Shown here piece after piece: positions 8,617-17,795 of a DNA stretch of 64,000 nucleotides (position 1 is the stretch's first letter; the number at the start of each line of letters is the position of its first letter). The notes beneath the pieces were generated by a model. That model ran no database searches, was not told the DNA's origin, and saw only the letters and a list, made by a program, of their open reading frames with translations. The DNA is from Phycisphaerales bacterium (GTDB taxonomy: Bacteria > Planctomycetota > Phycisphaerae > Phycisphaerales > UBA1924). The stretch lies in NCBI GenBank assembly GCA_905339235.1, contig CAJPFG010000004.1, positions 1 to 64,000 of the forward strand, in the 5' to 3' direction. The position numbers and the translations under genes were made by a program.

Positions 8617-9549
8617 TCAGCACGGCGCACCGTTCACACGTTGCTCTTCGGTCTCGATGTCGAATCCGTTCTCCGCGCCGTCGCCGTTGAGATCGGCCGA
8701 GCCTTGGCAGAAGTTCGAGTAGTCACCGTTTAGCGCTTGCTCGGTCGCCTCGATGTCGAATCCGTCCAGCGAGCCGTCGCAGTTCACGTCCGGGTCGCAC
8801 GGGGCGATCTCCACCCGGATCGCGTCGTAGAGCGTCGAGATTCGTACGCCGGAGACGTCGAACAGGTCGTAGATGACCACGAAACTCTCGTTACTCGCGC
8901 CGCCCCACGGGATCGTGGTGCTCAGACTCTGCCCCGGGCCCAATGCGACCGGGGACTCGTCGAGGATCGTGGCGGAGTCGTACAGGAACGTATCCACGAG
9001 CAGATCGTCGGCGCCGATCACTCCCGGCGTCGCGTTGACGCGTCGCTGCACCAAGAAGACCTGCGAGAACTGGTTGCTGAACGCCTGTTGCAGACCAGTC
9101 CACGGACCGCCTCCACCCCCGCCGCTCGTAGTCGGCACCCAGCGGTAGCCCGGCACGGGCATCCGCGCGCCCACTTGCGTGCCGTTAAACGTCCAGTAGC
9201 AGCTCGCGCTCGTGTTCGGGTCGTGCGGTGGGGACGTATACAGCAGAACGCCGAACCCCGCCGATCCACCCGGAGGTGTCGAACTTCCGCTGTAGTCGAC
9301 CGTGAAACCCGTGCCGCTGCCGTTGGGGCTCCACGTCCCGTTGTACTGCCCCTGCACCACGCCCCACACCAGCCCCGGGGAGCGGTTCAGGAACTCCATG
9401 TGGAAGTCGTTGACGGTCTGGCCTGTGTTGTTCCAGACCGTCAGACAGCCGAGGTTGCCGGTGATCATCTGCCCCGGCGCGGCCGCTGCAAGAGCCAAAC
9501 TCAGGCACCCGGACACGGCGAACATTGAACGAGCAAATCGAGCATTCAT
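8617..9549 (-). CDS. secreted GC-type dockerin-anchored protein
   Basis: 310 residues. An N-terminal signal peptide (FARSMFAVSGCLSLALAAAAPG) is followed by a beta-rich body with serine/glycine linkers, including a run of glycines near residue 145, and by the C-terminal dockerin module from CDPDVNCDGSLDGFDIEA to NGAPC. The module has two D-x-N-x-D-G calcium-loop-like segments. In Phycisphaerae such modules occur at the ends of exported proteins and are presumed to attach them to a surface partner. That partner is not known to me. The start has AAAGGAG a few bases upstream, within a predicted hairpin. The body shows no enzymatic motif. Confidence 0.85.
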   Translation of the reverse strand: MNARFARSMFAVSGCLSLALAAAAPGQMITGNLGCLTVWNNTGQTVNDFHMEFLNRSPGLVWGVVQGQYNGTWSPNGSGTGFTVDYSGSSTPPGGSAGFGVLLYTSPPHDPNTSASCYWTFNGTQVGARMPVPGYRWVPTTSGGGGGGPWTGLQQAFSNQFSQVFLVQRRVNATPGVIGADDLLVDTFLYDSATILDESPVALGPGQSLSTTIPWGGASNESFVVIYDLFDVSGVRISTLYDAIRVEIAPCDPDVNCDGSLDGFDIEATEQALNGDYSNFCQGSADLNGDGAENGFDIETEEQRVNGAPC

Positions 9550-9552
9550 GGG

Positions 9553-9602
9553 AGTCTCCTTTCAGTCTGGGACCGGGCGTTGCGCCGCGGTCGGAGGAGA
9601 CT
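9553..9602 (-). promoter_or_regulatory. nested hairpin sequestering a ribosome-binding site
   Basis: On the minus strand AGTCTCCT (complement of 9595-9602) can pair perfectly with AGGAGACT (complement of 9553-9560), which overlaps the ribosome-binding site of the dockerin gene. Between them GACCG-C-GGCG-CAA-CGCC-CGGTC forms a further hairpin. The structure would hide the start region unless opened. Confidence 0.5.
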
Positions 9603-9784
9603 TCGGTCCTCGCAGCCGGACCTATCACTTGCGCGATGGATATTTTCGGCACACTTGACGAGCCACGCGTGCGGCCGGATCGTCTCCGGCCGCGTGGCGG
9701 GGAGGGGCGGGGTGGCAATCGTCTGCCGCCGGCGTCGAGGAATGCACCGCTTCATACATCTTCATCGCACGCATGCCGTCGCAC

Positions 9785-9843
9785 CGCACACTGACACCCC
9801 GGCCGTGCCATTGCACCGCCGGTCGGCCTGTCTTCAGGCCGAG
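9785..9843. repeat. intergenic repeat A, copy 2
   Basis: Partner of 7111-7169 (53 of 59 identical). Here the hairpin is CGGCCT-GTCTTC-AGGCCG. On the minus strand it follows the stop of the truncated dockerin frame by about 15 bases, as a terminator would, though without a T-run. Confidence 0.7.
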
Positions 9844-9858
9844 CGCCGATCCGCCACT

Positions 9859-10116
9859 TCAGCACGGCGCCCCATTTACCCGCTGTTCCTCCGTCTCGAT
9901 GTCAAACCCGCTTTCCGAGCCGTCGTCGTTCAGATCCGCCGTGAAGTTCGAGAAGTCTCCGTTCACGGCCTCCTCCGTCGCCTGAATGTCGAACCCGTTG
10001 ATCCCCCCGTCGCAGTTCACATCCGCATCGCAGTACAACACCGGCAGCGGCGTGAACCGCAGCGTGAAGTCCATCAGGTCCAGCAGGTCGTTCGGCCCGT
10101 CCCCGATCCGACCAGA
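9859..10116 (-). pseudogene. orphan GC-type dockerin module, truncated
   Basis: The frame encodes a nearly complete dockerin module (YCDADVNCDGGINGFDIQA ... GFDIETEEQRVNGAPC) preceded by only about 20 residues and then an in-frame TAA at 10117-10119. There is no signal peptide, no body and no ribosome-binding site before the single ATG at 10074. The module has lost the CQ-S/A segment between its halves that the other three copies keep. This is best read as the 3' remnant of a lost secreted-protein gene. A short expressed dockerin peptide cannot be excluded. Confidence 0.65.
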
Positions 10117-10273
10117 TTACCCGGACCGCACCACGCCGCAAGATTGCTTTTTCACGCCCGGAACCCGCCCCATTCCCACCTTGCTTCAGGCGTAGAACGC
10201 GCTTGCATCCCCGCCCCCGCGCGGTACGCTCGTGGCAGTTCGCCGCGCCCGCGGCGGAGTGGGAGGTATTTCC

Positions 10274-11773
10274 ATGCGCACGTACCGGCTCGCCGCGGCG
10301 TTCTCGTTGGCCCTCGTTCCCATCGTGTACTCACAAACCCCCGTGAGTCAGGCCTTCACCTTTCAGGGTGAACTCTCCACCGCCGGCGCTCCCGTTTCGG
10401 GCGTCCATGACTTTCGGTTCGCCCTCTTCGACAGCACCGGCGCCCAGATCGGCTCCACGCTCTGCGCCGACAACACCACGGTCACGGACGGTCGCTTCAC
10501 CGCCCAACTCGACTTCGGAGCCGCATTCACCGGCCTGCAGCGGTTCCTCGAGGTTCGCGTCCGCCCCGATACGGGCCTCGCATGCAGCGACCTTTCGGGA
10601 TTCACCACGCTCTCACCGCGCCACAATCTTACCGCCACGCCATACGCTCTTTACGCACTGTCCGGCGCGCCCGGCCCACAGGGACCAACCGGCCCCCAGG
10701 GTGACCAGGGTCCGCCCGGCCTGCAAGGACCCATCGGCCCCGCAGGCCCGGATGGTCCCGCCGGTCCCGCAGGCCCGGACGGTCCCGCAGGCGCCCAAGG
10801 GCCCCAGGGCGATCCGGGGGACTCGCACTGGCTGCTCGTGGACAGCGATACGTACTTTGACGCCGGGCGCGTCGGTATTGGCGGCAGCCCGTTCTACGAC
10901 ACCCGCCTGGAAGTCAACGCGCGGGGCACTGAGTACGCCGCGAAGATGTGGAACTCGGTCTCCGACGTCGAATTGTGCTCGACGACCTTCGCGCTCAAAG
11001 CCTGGCGAACCGTCGGCCCCCTGGCCCGGCTGGCCGATGCCGACGTCGCCGTGTACGGCCGGTCCGCCGACCTCTCGGGGACCTTCGGCGCCATCGGGCG
11101 CGACACCCGGGCCGTCGAGGGCACGTTTTCGAACGGGAACTTCGGCTCCCTCGCCAGCGCGACGCACGGCGTGTTCGGGTCGGTCGCGAGCGCCACGAAT
11201 GTGCCCGGCCTGTTCGGCGTGCAGGGCTCCTATCCCGCCGCAACCACAAGCGGATACCTCGGCACTACCGACGCGGGCGTCCTGGGACGCATCAGCCTCG
11301 CCAGCGGTGACGGCGTGCGCGGCGAGTCCACCGGCGGGGCCTTCCGTTTCGCCGGTGTCCATGCGGTGGGCGCCGGCGTCTTCGGCCCCGGCATCCCGCT
11401 GGCCGCGGCGCTCCGCATCACCGACGGCGCCATCACCGTCGCCGGCGACAACCGCCCCTCTCGCACCATCGACGTTCCCGGCGGCAACTGGCTGCCCATC
11501 TCCTCGTGCTCGACGGCCTCTCACCTTCACACCATCGGATGGATGATCGACGTGACGGTGCCCAACTCGCTCGTCACTTCCGGGAGCATGATTCAGGCCA
11601 CCGTCGAGACACTGGCCCCGCCTCCGTTGTGCACCTCGTACTACGTGCAAGTGCACTCCAAGGGTTCCGGGACGTTCACCCTCCGGGTCTCTCGCATGGG
11701 CAGCACCGCGCAGGGATGCACCACGCCGGACCCATGCAAGGTGCACTACTTCATTGTCAATCCGGTGGATTGA
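10274..11773 (+). CDS. secreted protein with collagen-like Gly-X-Y segment
   Basis: 499 residues from the ATG at 10274, which has GGAGG at 10262-10266. A signal peptide (residues 1-20) is followed by a beta domain, then about 16 Gly-X-Y triplets near residues 136-185 ([20 protein letters not shown]), and a long C-terminal region with repeated GVFG / GTFG / GVLG units that resembles the trimeric stalk-and-head layout of phage tail-fibre and bacterial collagen-like proteins. Such proteins form trimeric surface fibres. The C-terminal 60 residues contain four or five cysteines that may be disulphide-bonded. No enzyme motif is present. It faces the PEP-CTERM-like gene across a hairpin. Confidence 0.8.
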   Translation: MRTYRLAAAFSLALVPIVYSQTPVSQAFTFQGELSTAGAPVSGVHDFRFALFDSTGAQIGSTLCADNTTVTDGRFTAQLDFGAAFTGLQRFLEVRVRPDTGLACSDLSGFTTLSPRHNLTATPYALYALSGAPGPQGPTGPQGDQGPPGLQGPIGPAGPDGPAGPAGPDGPAGAQGPQGDPGDSHWLLVDSDTYFDAGRVGIGGSPFYDTRLEVNARGTEYAAKMWNSVSDVELCSTTFALKAWRTVGPLARLADADVAVYGRSADLSGTFGAIGRDTRAVEGTFSNGNFGSLASATHGVFGSVASATNVPGLFGVQGSYPAATTSGYLGTTDAGVLGRISLASGDGVRGESTGGAFRFAGVHAVGAGVFGPGIPLAAALRITDGAITVAGDNRPSRTIDVPGGNWLPISSCSTASHLHTIGWMIDVTVPNSLVTSGSMIQATVETLAPPPLCTSYYVQVHSKGSGTFTLRVSRMGSTAQGCTTPDPCKVHYFIVNPVD

Positions 11774-11832
11774 CTCCCGAGGTGGGCGTTCCGTTCTGCC
11801 GGTATGAGTGGCGCCGTGCGTCTCGCCTCCGC

Positions 11833-11853
11833 GGCCGCGCTGCAAGCGCGGCC
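11833..11853. terminator. hairpin between convergent genes
   Basis: A perfect nine-base-pair stem, GGCCGCGCT around GCA and AGCGCGGCC, lies 60 bases after the collagen-like stop and 35 bases before the stop of the opposing gene. Symmetrical and without a T-run, it could end transcription in both directions. Confidence 0.5.
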
Positions 11854-11887
11854 CGCCCGCGGTTGGGCGAGCGCGGTGATGTTCGCC

Positions 11888-12493
11888 TCACCGCCGCCGC
11901 CGCGCCGTGCTCAGCACCAGCATTCCCACTCCCGTCGCCACCACCCCGGGCGCGGGGATCGGCTGCATGGTCAGGGCCGTCTCCGCGTCCGACTCGAAGG
12001 CCCACCCGTGCAGGGTCATCCCGAACAGGCTCTCGCCCGGAAGCGGCGGGTCGATTGAAAGGTCCCAGTATCCGAAGTGATTCTGCCCGGTGCTGTCGAG
12101 GAACCGGAACGCGACGAACGCCCGCTCGCCCGGCGCCCAGTCGGCGAACCCCGCCTGCTCCATATACCCCAGGGGCGAGGTGGGCGTCGTGTCGCCGATG
12201 CCGAAGCGGCGAACTCGTCCGAACCCGTCGCCCAGCACGGCGCCGCCGGGGACGAACCCCGTCATGATGTGCCCGCCGCCGCTCCCGCCCGGGGCCCGGC
12301 TGAACAGAAAGTCCGGCGGCAGCCCCGGGCCCGGCTCGCCGTCCGGGCTGACCACCGAGAACTGCGCCTCCGTCGGGCGATCTCCCCGCTGGAAGTAGGA
12401 CTTGAGCACGGAGCGCGGCAGGACCGCCGCGGATGCCGGCGCTGCGACAATCGCTCCAACCACCACCGCCGCGACGATGCCAATCCTCGACAT
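11888..12493 (-). CDS. secreted protein with PEP-CTERM-like tail
   Basis: 201 residues from the ATG at 12493 (GAGG just upstream). Signal peptide MSRIGIVAAVVVGAIVAAPA, a body rich in Gly, Pro and aromatic residues without recognisable domain, then the tail PIPAPGVVATGVGMLVLSTARRRR: a Pro-Ala-Pro-Gly motif, a hydrophobic helix and terminal arginines. This is the layout of sorting signals cut by exosortase-type enzymes in planctomycetes. It runs in the same direction as the gene at 12528 with 34 bases between, probably one transcription unit. Confidence 0.75.
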   Translation of the reverse strand: MSRIGIVAAVVVGAIVAAPASAAVLPRSVLKSYFQRGDRPTEAQFSVVSPDGEPGPGLPPDFLFSRAPGGSGGGHIMTGFVPGGAVLGDGFGRVRRFGIGDTTPTSPLGYMEQAGFADWAPGERAFVAFRFLDSTGQNHFGYWDLSIDPPLPGESLFGMTLHGWAFESDAETALTMQPIPAPGVVATGVGMLVLSTARRRR

Positions 12494-12527
12494 GCCTCGC
12501 TCCTCGTTGATCCACCCCCCCACCCCA

Positions 12528-13298
12528 TTACTGCACGCGCCGCCGGCGGCGCAGGCCCGCGGCCGTCAGGCCCGACAGCACCAACGCCCCGCCCGGCGCC
12601 GGCACGATTTCCGCCGTCAGCGTGAACTGACTGATCATGTTGGAATAGTCCATGTTCTGCCCCGTCAGGCCGTCGTGGCGCGTGTAGATCATCGAGTACT
12701 GGCCCGCGGGCAGCGTGCCGCTCCACACGCCGTTGTCCACGTTGCTGCTGCCCGCGACCGAGCCGGGCGTGGGGCTCTGCTGATAAATGTCCCAGAACAT
12801 GACCACGCTCGTCGGCGGCAGGCCGGCCAGGAGGCTTGTTCCCCAGGCCATCGTCACGTTGGCCGGAGACGGCAGCGTGAACATGAAGAACTGCGATGAG
12901 CCGCAATAGCCCATCACCGTGTCGCCCGGGGAGCCGAAGAGCGAGTTGGCGTTGCGGATGGCCGCGTTGATCGTTGAGGTCGTGGCGGTCGTGGTGTAGG
13001 TGCCGAAGTCGGAGTGGTTCGAGTGCACGAACGAGCCGCCGGCAAACGTCGTTCCCGCCAGCCGCGACACCGGCGAGTTCGCGATCAGATCGTCCGTGTA
13101 CACGTTCGGCGGGAAGTACCCGTTCGTGTCGTACGTGCTCGTGTGCTGGATGACCGAGTTGCTGCCCGTCGGCGCCACAGAGCCGGGGAACCCCGTGTTC
13201 GAGGGGCCCATCACGATCGCCTGGCCGAACGTCGCGCCGCCCGCCACGCACATCGCGGCCACGGTAGCCCACCCCGAAACGCACTCGCGGTTGTTCAT
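12528..13298 (-). CDS. secreted protein with PEP-CTERM-like tail
   Basis: 256 residues from the ATG at 13298, with AAGGAG eight bases upstream. Signal peptide ending near TFGQA, a Ser/Thr/Asn-rich beta body, and a C-terminus EIVPAPGGALVLSGLTAAGLRRRRRVQ that is a textbook PEP-CTERM-like tail. The body resembles the many small exported proteins of Phycisphaerae with no assigned role. It is the first gene of a likely pair with 11888-12493. Confidence 0.78.
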   Translation of the reverse strand: MNNRECVSGWATVAAMCVAGGATFGQAIVMGPSNTGFPGSVAPTGSNSVIQHTSTYDTNGYFPPNVYTDDLIANSPVSRLAGTTFAGGSFVHSNHSDFGTYTTTATTSTINAAIRNANSLFGSPGDTVMGYCGSSQFFMFTLPSPANVTMAWGTSLLAGLPPTSVVMFWDIYQQSPTPGSVAGSSNVDNGVWSGTLPAGQYSMIYTRHDGLTGQNMDYSNMISQFTLTAEIVPAPGGALVLSGLTAAGLRRRRRVQ

Positions 13299-13811
13299 GT
13301 CTATCTCTCCTTGGCCCGCACCATACCACAACCTCGCCCCGCAACCAAGACATTGCGGCACCTTTCAGCCGCGCCAGTTTCTCAAAATCCGCTGCAAGGT
13401 CCGCGAAGCCCACGGCAAGTCATTCGGGAGGACTCCGCGCGCCCGGGTTTCGTCCGGACCGGCCTCAACCACAGACCGCCAGAACCCACGTGCGCCGAAC
13501 TCCGGTTTGGGTAGCGCGTGCTCGGCGATGCTTGGCGTTCAGGGATCGCAGCAGGGCGGGGAACAGGACTGGTGCGATCACGCTGGCGAAGTCGTGGCGG
13601 CCTCGCGGGCGAGATCGCTGCTCGCAGGACCATTTATTCGTGGAATGGGTCATTCGAGTCCATTGGGACCGGATGGCGCATCGCGGCTCGTGGTTGCGGG
13701 CGTGGGAACCAGGGAGCGTTTGCCGGCGCGGAGTCCGCCGGCGTCCGTCGTTCCCCGGCCCGCGACCCGCGCCGCTGCCACCTTACGCTTCGCACGGCGA
13801 AGGAGGCCCGC
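13299..13811. other. intergenic, about 510 bases, no gene seen
   Basis: Divergent spacer between the PEP-CTERM-like gene and the reductase operon. A minus-strand frame near 13345-13415 (GFADLAADFEKLARLKG) looks locally coding but has no start or partner. Nothing else beyond the AGGAGG ribosome-binding site (13801-13806) of the next gene. Confidence 0.45.
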
Positions 13812-14810
13812 ATGCGCACGCGTCCCATCGGTCAATCCGGAATCCAAGGCTCGGTCGTCGCACTGGGCACGTGGGTCATGGGCGGCTCCATGTGGGGCGG
13901 CGCCGACGAGGCCTCCTGCGTGCGCGCCATCCGGGCCGCGGTTGATCGCGGCATGAACTTCATCGACACCGCCCCGATCTACGGCTTCGGCCAATCGGAA
14001 CTGATCGTGGGCAAGGCGCTGAAGGGCCGCCGCGACCGCGCGGTCATCGCCACCAAGTGCGGCATGGTCTGCAACACGCGCAGCGGCGAGTTCAAGTTCC
14101 GCACCACCGCCCAGATGCCCAGCGAACTCGGCCACATCGAGGTCTACATCTACAACCACGCCGACTCGATCCGCCGCGAGGTCGAAGACTCCCTCCAGCG
14201 CCTCCAGACCGACTACATCGACCTCTACCAGACGCACTGGCAGGAAAGCACCACGCCCATCGAAGACACGATGGGCGCCCTCACTCGCCTGAAAGAACAG
14301 GGAAAGATCCGCGCGATCGGCGTCTGCAACGCGACCGGCGCGATCATGGACCGCTACCGCAAGGTCGGGCCCCTCGACAGCGATCAGGAGAAATACTCGA
14401 TGCTCGACCGGCGGCTCGACGCGGAGCAACTGCCCTACTGCAAGCAGCACAACATCGCGGTGCTCGCCTACTCGCCCCTCGCCCTGGGCCTTCTGACCGG
14501 CAAGGTCGGCCCCGACCGCGAGTTCAACGAGGGCGACGTGCGCCGGAACCACCCCCGCTTCTCCAAGGAGAACCGCGAGCGCATCGGCGCCATGCTCGCC
14601 CGGTTCCGCGGCCTCACCGCCAAGCACAACTGCACCATGTCGCAACTCGTCATCGCCTGGACGATTGCCCAGCCCGGCCTGACCCACGCCCTCGTCGGCG
14701 CCCGCGACGCCGCGCAGGTCGAGGAAAACGCCAAGGGAGGCGAGATCTCGCTCTCCGAGGCGGAGGTCCACGAAATGAACGACGCTGCCCGCGCCTGGGT
14801 TCAGGCATGA
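13812..14810 (+). CDS. aldo/keto reductase
   Basis: NAD(P)H-dependent oxidoreductase of 332 residues acting on a carbonyl substrate in the cytoplasm. The catalytic tetrad reads Asp52, Tyr57 (FIDTAPIYG), Lys82 (ATKCGM) and His142 (LYQTHWQ), all in place. The C-terminal AWTIAQPGLTHALVGAR segment binds the cofactor phosphate. The ATG at 13812 follows AGGAGG directly, while the longer frame from 13518 has no family support. The downstream permease is 72 bases away in the same direction, so a sugar or polyol substrate is plausible, but the enzyme's specificity is not readable. Confidence 0.92.
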   Translation: MRTRPIGQSGIQGSVVALGTWVMGGSMWGGADEASCVRAIRAAVDRGMNFIDTAPIYGFGQSELIVGKALKGRRDRAVIATKCGMVCNTRSGEFKFRTTAQMPSELGHIEVYIYNHADSIRREVEDSLQRLQTDYIDLYQTHWQESTTPIEDTMGALTRLKEQGKIRAIGVCNATGAIMDRYRKVGPLDSDQEKYSMLDRRLDAEQLPYCKQHNIAVLAYSPLALGLLTGKVGPDREFNEGDVRRNHPRFSKENRERIGAMLARFRGLTAKHNCTMSQLVIAWTIAQPGLTHALVGARDAAQVEENAKGGEISLSEAEVHEMNDAARAWVQA

Positions 14811-14882
14811 GCGGCGCACCCCGGAAACCGGTAGACTGCGACCTCGCGCCCGGAGGGGGCAGGGCGCGGGAAAGAGGCCCGG

Positions 14883-16226
14883 ATGTCGCAGATGATGCCG
14901 GTTGATGACCGCGGAAGCACGGGTGTCGTCGCCCGCCTGAGCATGATGATGTTCCTCCAGTTCTTCGTCTGGGGCGCGTGGTACGTTTCCCAAACGGGCT
15001 ACATGGGGGCGAAGGGGATGAGCCCGCTCATCGCGTGGGCGTACACGGTCGGCCCGATCGCGGCCATCATCTCGCCGTTCTTCCTGGGGATGATCGCGGA
15101 CCGGTTCTTCGCGAGCCAGAAGGTGCTGGGGGTGCTGCACCTGATCGGCGGGGGCGTGATGCTGCTGGTGCCGAGCATGGCGGGGGCGTACACGGACGGC
15201 GCCAAGTTCCTGCACCCCTACGTGCTGCTGCTGATGGTGCACATGCTCTGCTACATGCCGACGCTGGGGCTGACGACCAGCCTTTCGATGCACAACCTGA
15301 CGAACTCGGAGAAGCAGTTTCCGATTGTGCGGGTGTGGGGAACGATTGGTTGGATTGTGGGAAGCGTCGTGGTCGGCGGCAGCCTGACCAACTTCGGAAT
15401 CGATGTGACTTGGTTCGCTGAAGGCGATCGCTCGCCCGTCCAATACTTCGTGTCCGGTATCGCCGGAGTGGTGCTCGGGCTGTACGCGTTTTCGCTGCCT
15501 GATACGCCCCCGCCGTTGGCGGGCAAGCGGGTGACGGCCCGAGAGATTCTCGGCCTGGATGCCCTCTCACTCTTTGCCAAGCCGTCATACTTCGTGTTCA
15601 TCATGTGCTCGTTCCTGCTCTGTATCCCGCTAGCCGGGTACTACAACTGGGCCCGAACATTCGTCGACGAGACCTGGAGTGCTCATGCCCCGCTTGTTAA
15701 CGGTGTGAAGGAGTACACGAACGCGACGGGCACCATGACCCTCGGACAAGGAGCCGAGATCTTCTTCATGCTGATCATGCCGCTGTGCTTTGCGAGGCTC
15801 GGTGTCAAGTGGATGCTCGCGGTGGGCATGGCGGCGTGGGTGGTGCGGTACGCGCTCTTTGCCGGTGCCGCTGAAGAACAGGTGAAATGGATGGTGCTGG
15901 GTGGTATCGTACTTCACGGCATCTGCTACGACTTTTTCTTCGTGACCGGCATGGTGTACGTTGACAAAACAGCCCCAGCATCCATCCGTGGGCAGGCCCA
16001 AGGCCTCCTGGTGCTGGTCACTCAGGGGCTGGGGCTTGGCCTTGGCGCCCAGGCCTTCGGATGGCTGGTGGCGAGGCATACCGTGAGCGCGCCGCCGGCG
16101 CCGGACGTGCTGGATTGGAAGCAGATCTGGACGTGGCCGGCGGTGTTCGCGGCGGTGATCCTGGTGATCTTCGTCGCGGCATTCCGCAACGGGAAAAAGA
16201 CCGAGGTTGCGGCGCCAGAGGGTTGA
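14883..16226 (+). CDS. MFS permease, nucleoside:H+ symporter type
   Basis: 447 residues with about twelve hydrophobic helices. The opening SMMMFLQFFVWGAWYVSQTGYM matches the N-terminus of the NupG/XapB nucleoside:proton symporters, and IADRFFASQKVLGVLHL fits the loop between helices 2 and 3 of that branch. Planctomycetes encode many copies next to Gfo/Idh/MocA genes, where the true substrate may be a sugar or nucleoside. The ATG at 14883 has AAGAGG close upstream. Inner membrane. Neighbours (reductase before, oxidoreductase after) suggest uptake of a small carbohydrate followed by oxidation. Confidence 0.85.
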   Translation: MSQMMPVDDRGSTGVVARLSMMMFLQFFVWGAWYVSQTGYMGAKGMSPLIAWAYTVGPIAAIISPFFLGMIADRFFASQKVLGVLHLIGGGVMLLVPSMAGAYTDGAKFLHPYVLLLMVHMLCYMPTLGLTTSLSMHNLTNSEKQFPIVRVWGTIGWIVGSVVVGGSLTNFGIDVTWFAEGDRSPVQYFVSGIAGVVLGLYAFSLPDTPPPLAGKRVTAREILGLDALSLFAKPSYFVFIMCSFLLCIPLAGYYNWARTFVDETWSAHAPLVNGVKEYTNATGTMTLGQGAEIFFMLIMPLCFARLGVKWMLAVGMAAWVVRYALFAGAAEEQVKWMVLGGIVLHGICYDFFFVTGMVYVDKTAPASIRGQAQGLLVLVTQGLGLGLGAQAFGWLVARHTVSAPPAPDVLDWKQIWTWPAVFAAVILVIFVAAFRNGKKTEVAAPEG

Positions 16227-16335
16227 GATTCGGCGGGGTTTTCGGGTAGGCTGTGGGGAGGAGTTCTCGCGGAGTTCGCAGAGGGCGCGGAGCGAAGTCT
16301 TCACCGGCCGCGGCCGGTGCAATCAGGAGCATGTC

Positions 16336-17673
16336 ATGACTGAACAACATGGGAACGAGGGCGCGCAGAGCCGGCGGACCTTTCTGACGGCCGCGGCGGT
16401 GATGGCGGGAGCGGGCGCGGTGATGAGCGCGTGCCGGACGACGGGCACGGGCCGGGCGTCGGCGGGGGTGGTGGCGAAGGCGAAGGACCGCGTGCCGATC
16501 AAGGACGGCGAGACGATCAAGATGGCGGTGATCGGCACGGGGGGGATGGGCGGCGGGCACGTGGGCTCGTTCATCAAACTGAACAAGGCCAAGCGCGAGA
16601 ACGTGAACATCGTGGCGCTGTGCGATGTGAACGACCTGCACGTGGCGCGGGCGAAGGCGACCTGCGACAAGGAGCAGGAGGGCGTGAAGGTCGATACGTA
16701 CCGCGACTACCACAAGGTGCTGGCGCGGGACGACATCCACGGCGTGCTGATCGCCAGCCCGGAGCACTGGCACGCGCAACATGCGATCGATGCGCTTCTC
16801 GCGGGCAAGGATGTGTACCTCGAGAAACCCATGACCCTGAACCTGCCGGACGCGATGCGTCTGCGCGAGGTGGTCGTGGGGAACCCGAGCATGATCCTGC
16901 AGGTGGGGACGCAGTACGCGGCGCAGCCCAAGTACCTGGAGGCCAAGAAACTGATTGAATCCGGCGAGGTGGGCCTGCCGCTGTGGAGCCAGATCGCGTA
17001 CTGCCGCAACACCCCCAGCGGGGAGTGGAACTACTACGGGATCGACGACAAGTGGAAGCCGGGCGTGAACCTGGACTGGGAGGAGTGGTGCCGGCCGATC
17101 GGCAAGCACGCGTGGGACCCCAAGATGTACATCCGGTGGCGGCGGTACCGCAAGTGCTCGACGGGCATCGTCGGGGACCTGCTGGTGCACGAGATGACAC
17201 CGTTCTTCGTGGCGCTCAACAACTGCGGGTGGCCGGTGAAGGTGCACGCCTTCGGCAGCCACATGATCGACAAGGAGATGGAGAACCACGACCAGGTGAA
17301 CCTGAACATCCAGTTCGAGAACGGCCACAACATGATCGTGGCCGGCAACACGAACAACGAACTGAACTTCGAGAAGATCATCCGCTGCCAGAAGGGCAAT
17401 ATCTTTCTGACCGGCCGGCACTGCGTGCTGCGGCCGGAACGGCCCTTCGAGAAGGAGGTCGAGGAGAAGACGATCCAGTGCCCGGACGTGGGCGACGACC
17501 AGGACCAGCACCGCGTGAACTGGCTGCGGTGCCTGCGTTCGCGCGAGCAGCCGCACAGCAACATCGAGCAGGGCACGAAGGTCATGGTGGTCGTCGATCT
17601 GGCCACCCGCGCGATGTGGGAGGGCGGGTCGTGGGAGTTTGATCCCAAGACCATGAAGGCCAGAAAGTCCTGA
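16336..17673 (+). CDS. Tat-exported Gfo/Idh/MocA oxidoreductase
   Basis: 445 residues. The N-terminus has a twin-arginine signal (SRRTFLTAAAV) followed by a lipobox-like VMSAC, so it is probably exported folded and lipid-anchored. The Rossmann fold starts at MAVIGTGGMGGGHVG, and the EKPMTLN motif, with the conserved lysine of the family, lies near residue 175. The family oxidises or reduces sugars and inositols with NAD(P). The ATG at 16336 is preferred to one at 16331 in another frame because AGGAG (16325-16329) fits it. A strong terminator follows. Confidence 0.9.
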   Translation: MTEQHGNEGAQSRRTFLTAAAVMAGAGAVMSACRTTGTGRASAGVVAKAKDRVPIKDGETIKMAVIGTGGMGGGHVGSFIKLNKAKRENVNIVALCDVNDLHVARAKATCDKEQEGVKVDTYRDYHKVLARDDIHGVLIASPEHWHAQHAIDALLAGKDVYLEKPMTLNLPDAMRLREVVVGNPSMILQVGTQYAAQPKYLEAKKLIESGEVGLPLWSQIAYCRNTPSGEWNYYGIDDKWKPGVNLDWEEWCRPIGKHAWDPKMYIRWRRYRKCSTGIVGDLLVHEMTPFFVALNNCGWPVKVHAFGSHMIDKEMENHDQVNLNIQFENGHNMIVAGNTNNELNFEKIIRCQKGNIFLTGRHCVLRPERPFEKEVEEKTIQCPDVGDDQDQHRVNWLRCLRSREQPHSNIEQGTKVMVVVDLATRAMWEGGSWEFDPKTMKARKS

Positions 17674-17696
17674 TTGATGGTGTGAGGCACATGCAG

Positions 17697-17727
17697 TCGC
17701 CCCGGGTCGCCGGGGCGATTGTTTTTT
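17697..17727 (+). terminator. rho-independent terminator
   Basis: A nine-base-pair stem TCGCCCCGG / CCGGGGCGA with loop GTCG, followed by TTGTTTTTT. It ends the transcription unit of the first Gfo/Idh/MocA gene. Confidence 0.9.
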
Positions 17728-17795
17728 CCGGAGTGGCCCATCGGGCGAGGAGTTCCGTGTCGTCTCCGAGAATCGCAGCACCGGTTTGCTCGCCA

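Noticed and set aside
10680-10830. Short periodic GGTCCCGCAGG-like DNA as a CRISPR or minisatellite
   Set aside because: It encodes the Gly-X-Y collagen segment; the nine-base period follows codons and there are no spacers.
13345-13415. Minus-strand coding-like stretch GFADLAADFEKLARLKG as a gene fragment
   Set aside because: Too short, no start, stop context or partner piece nearby.
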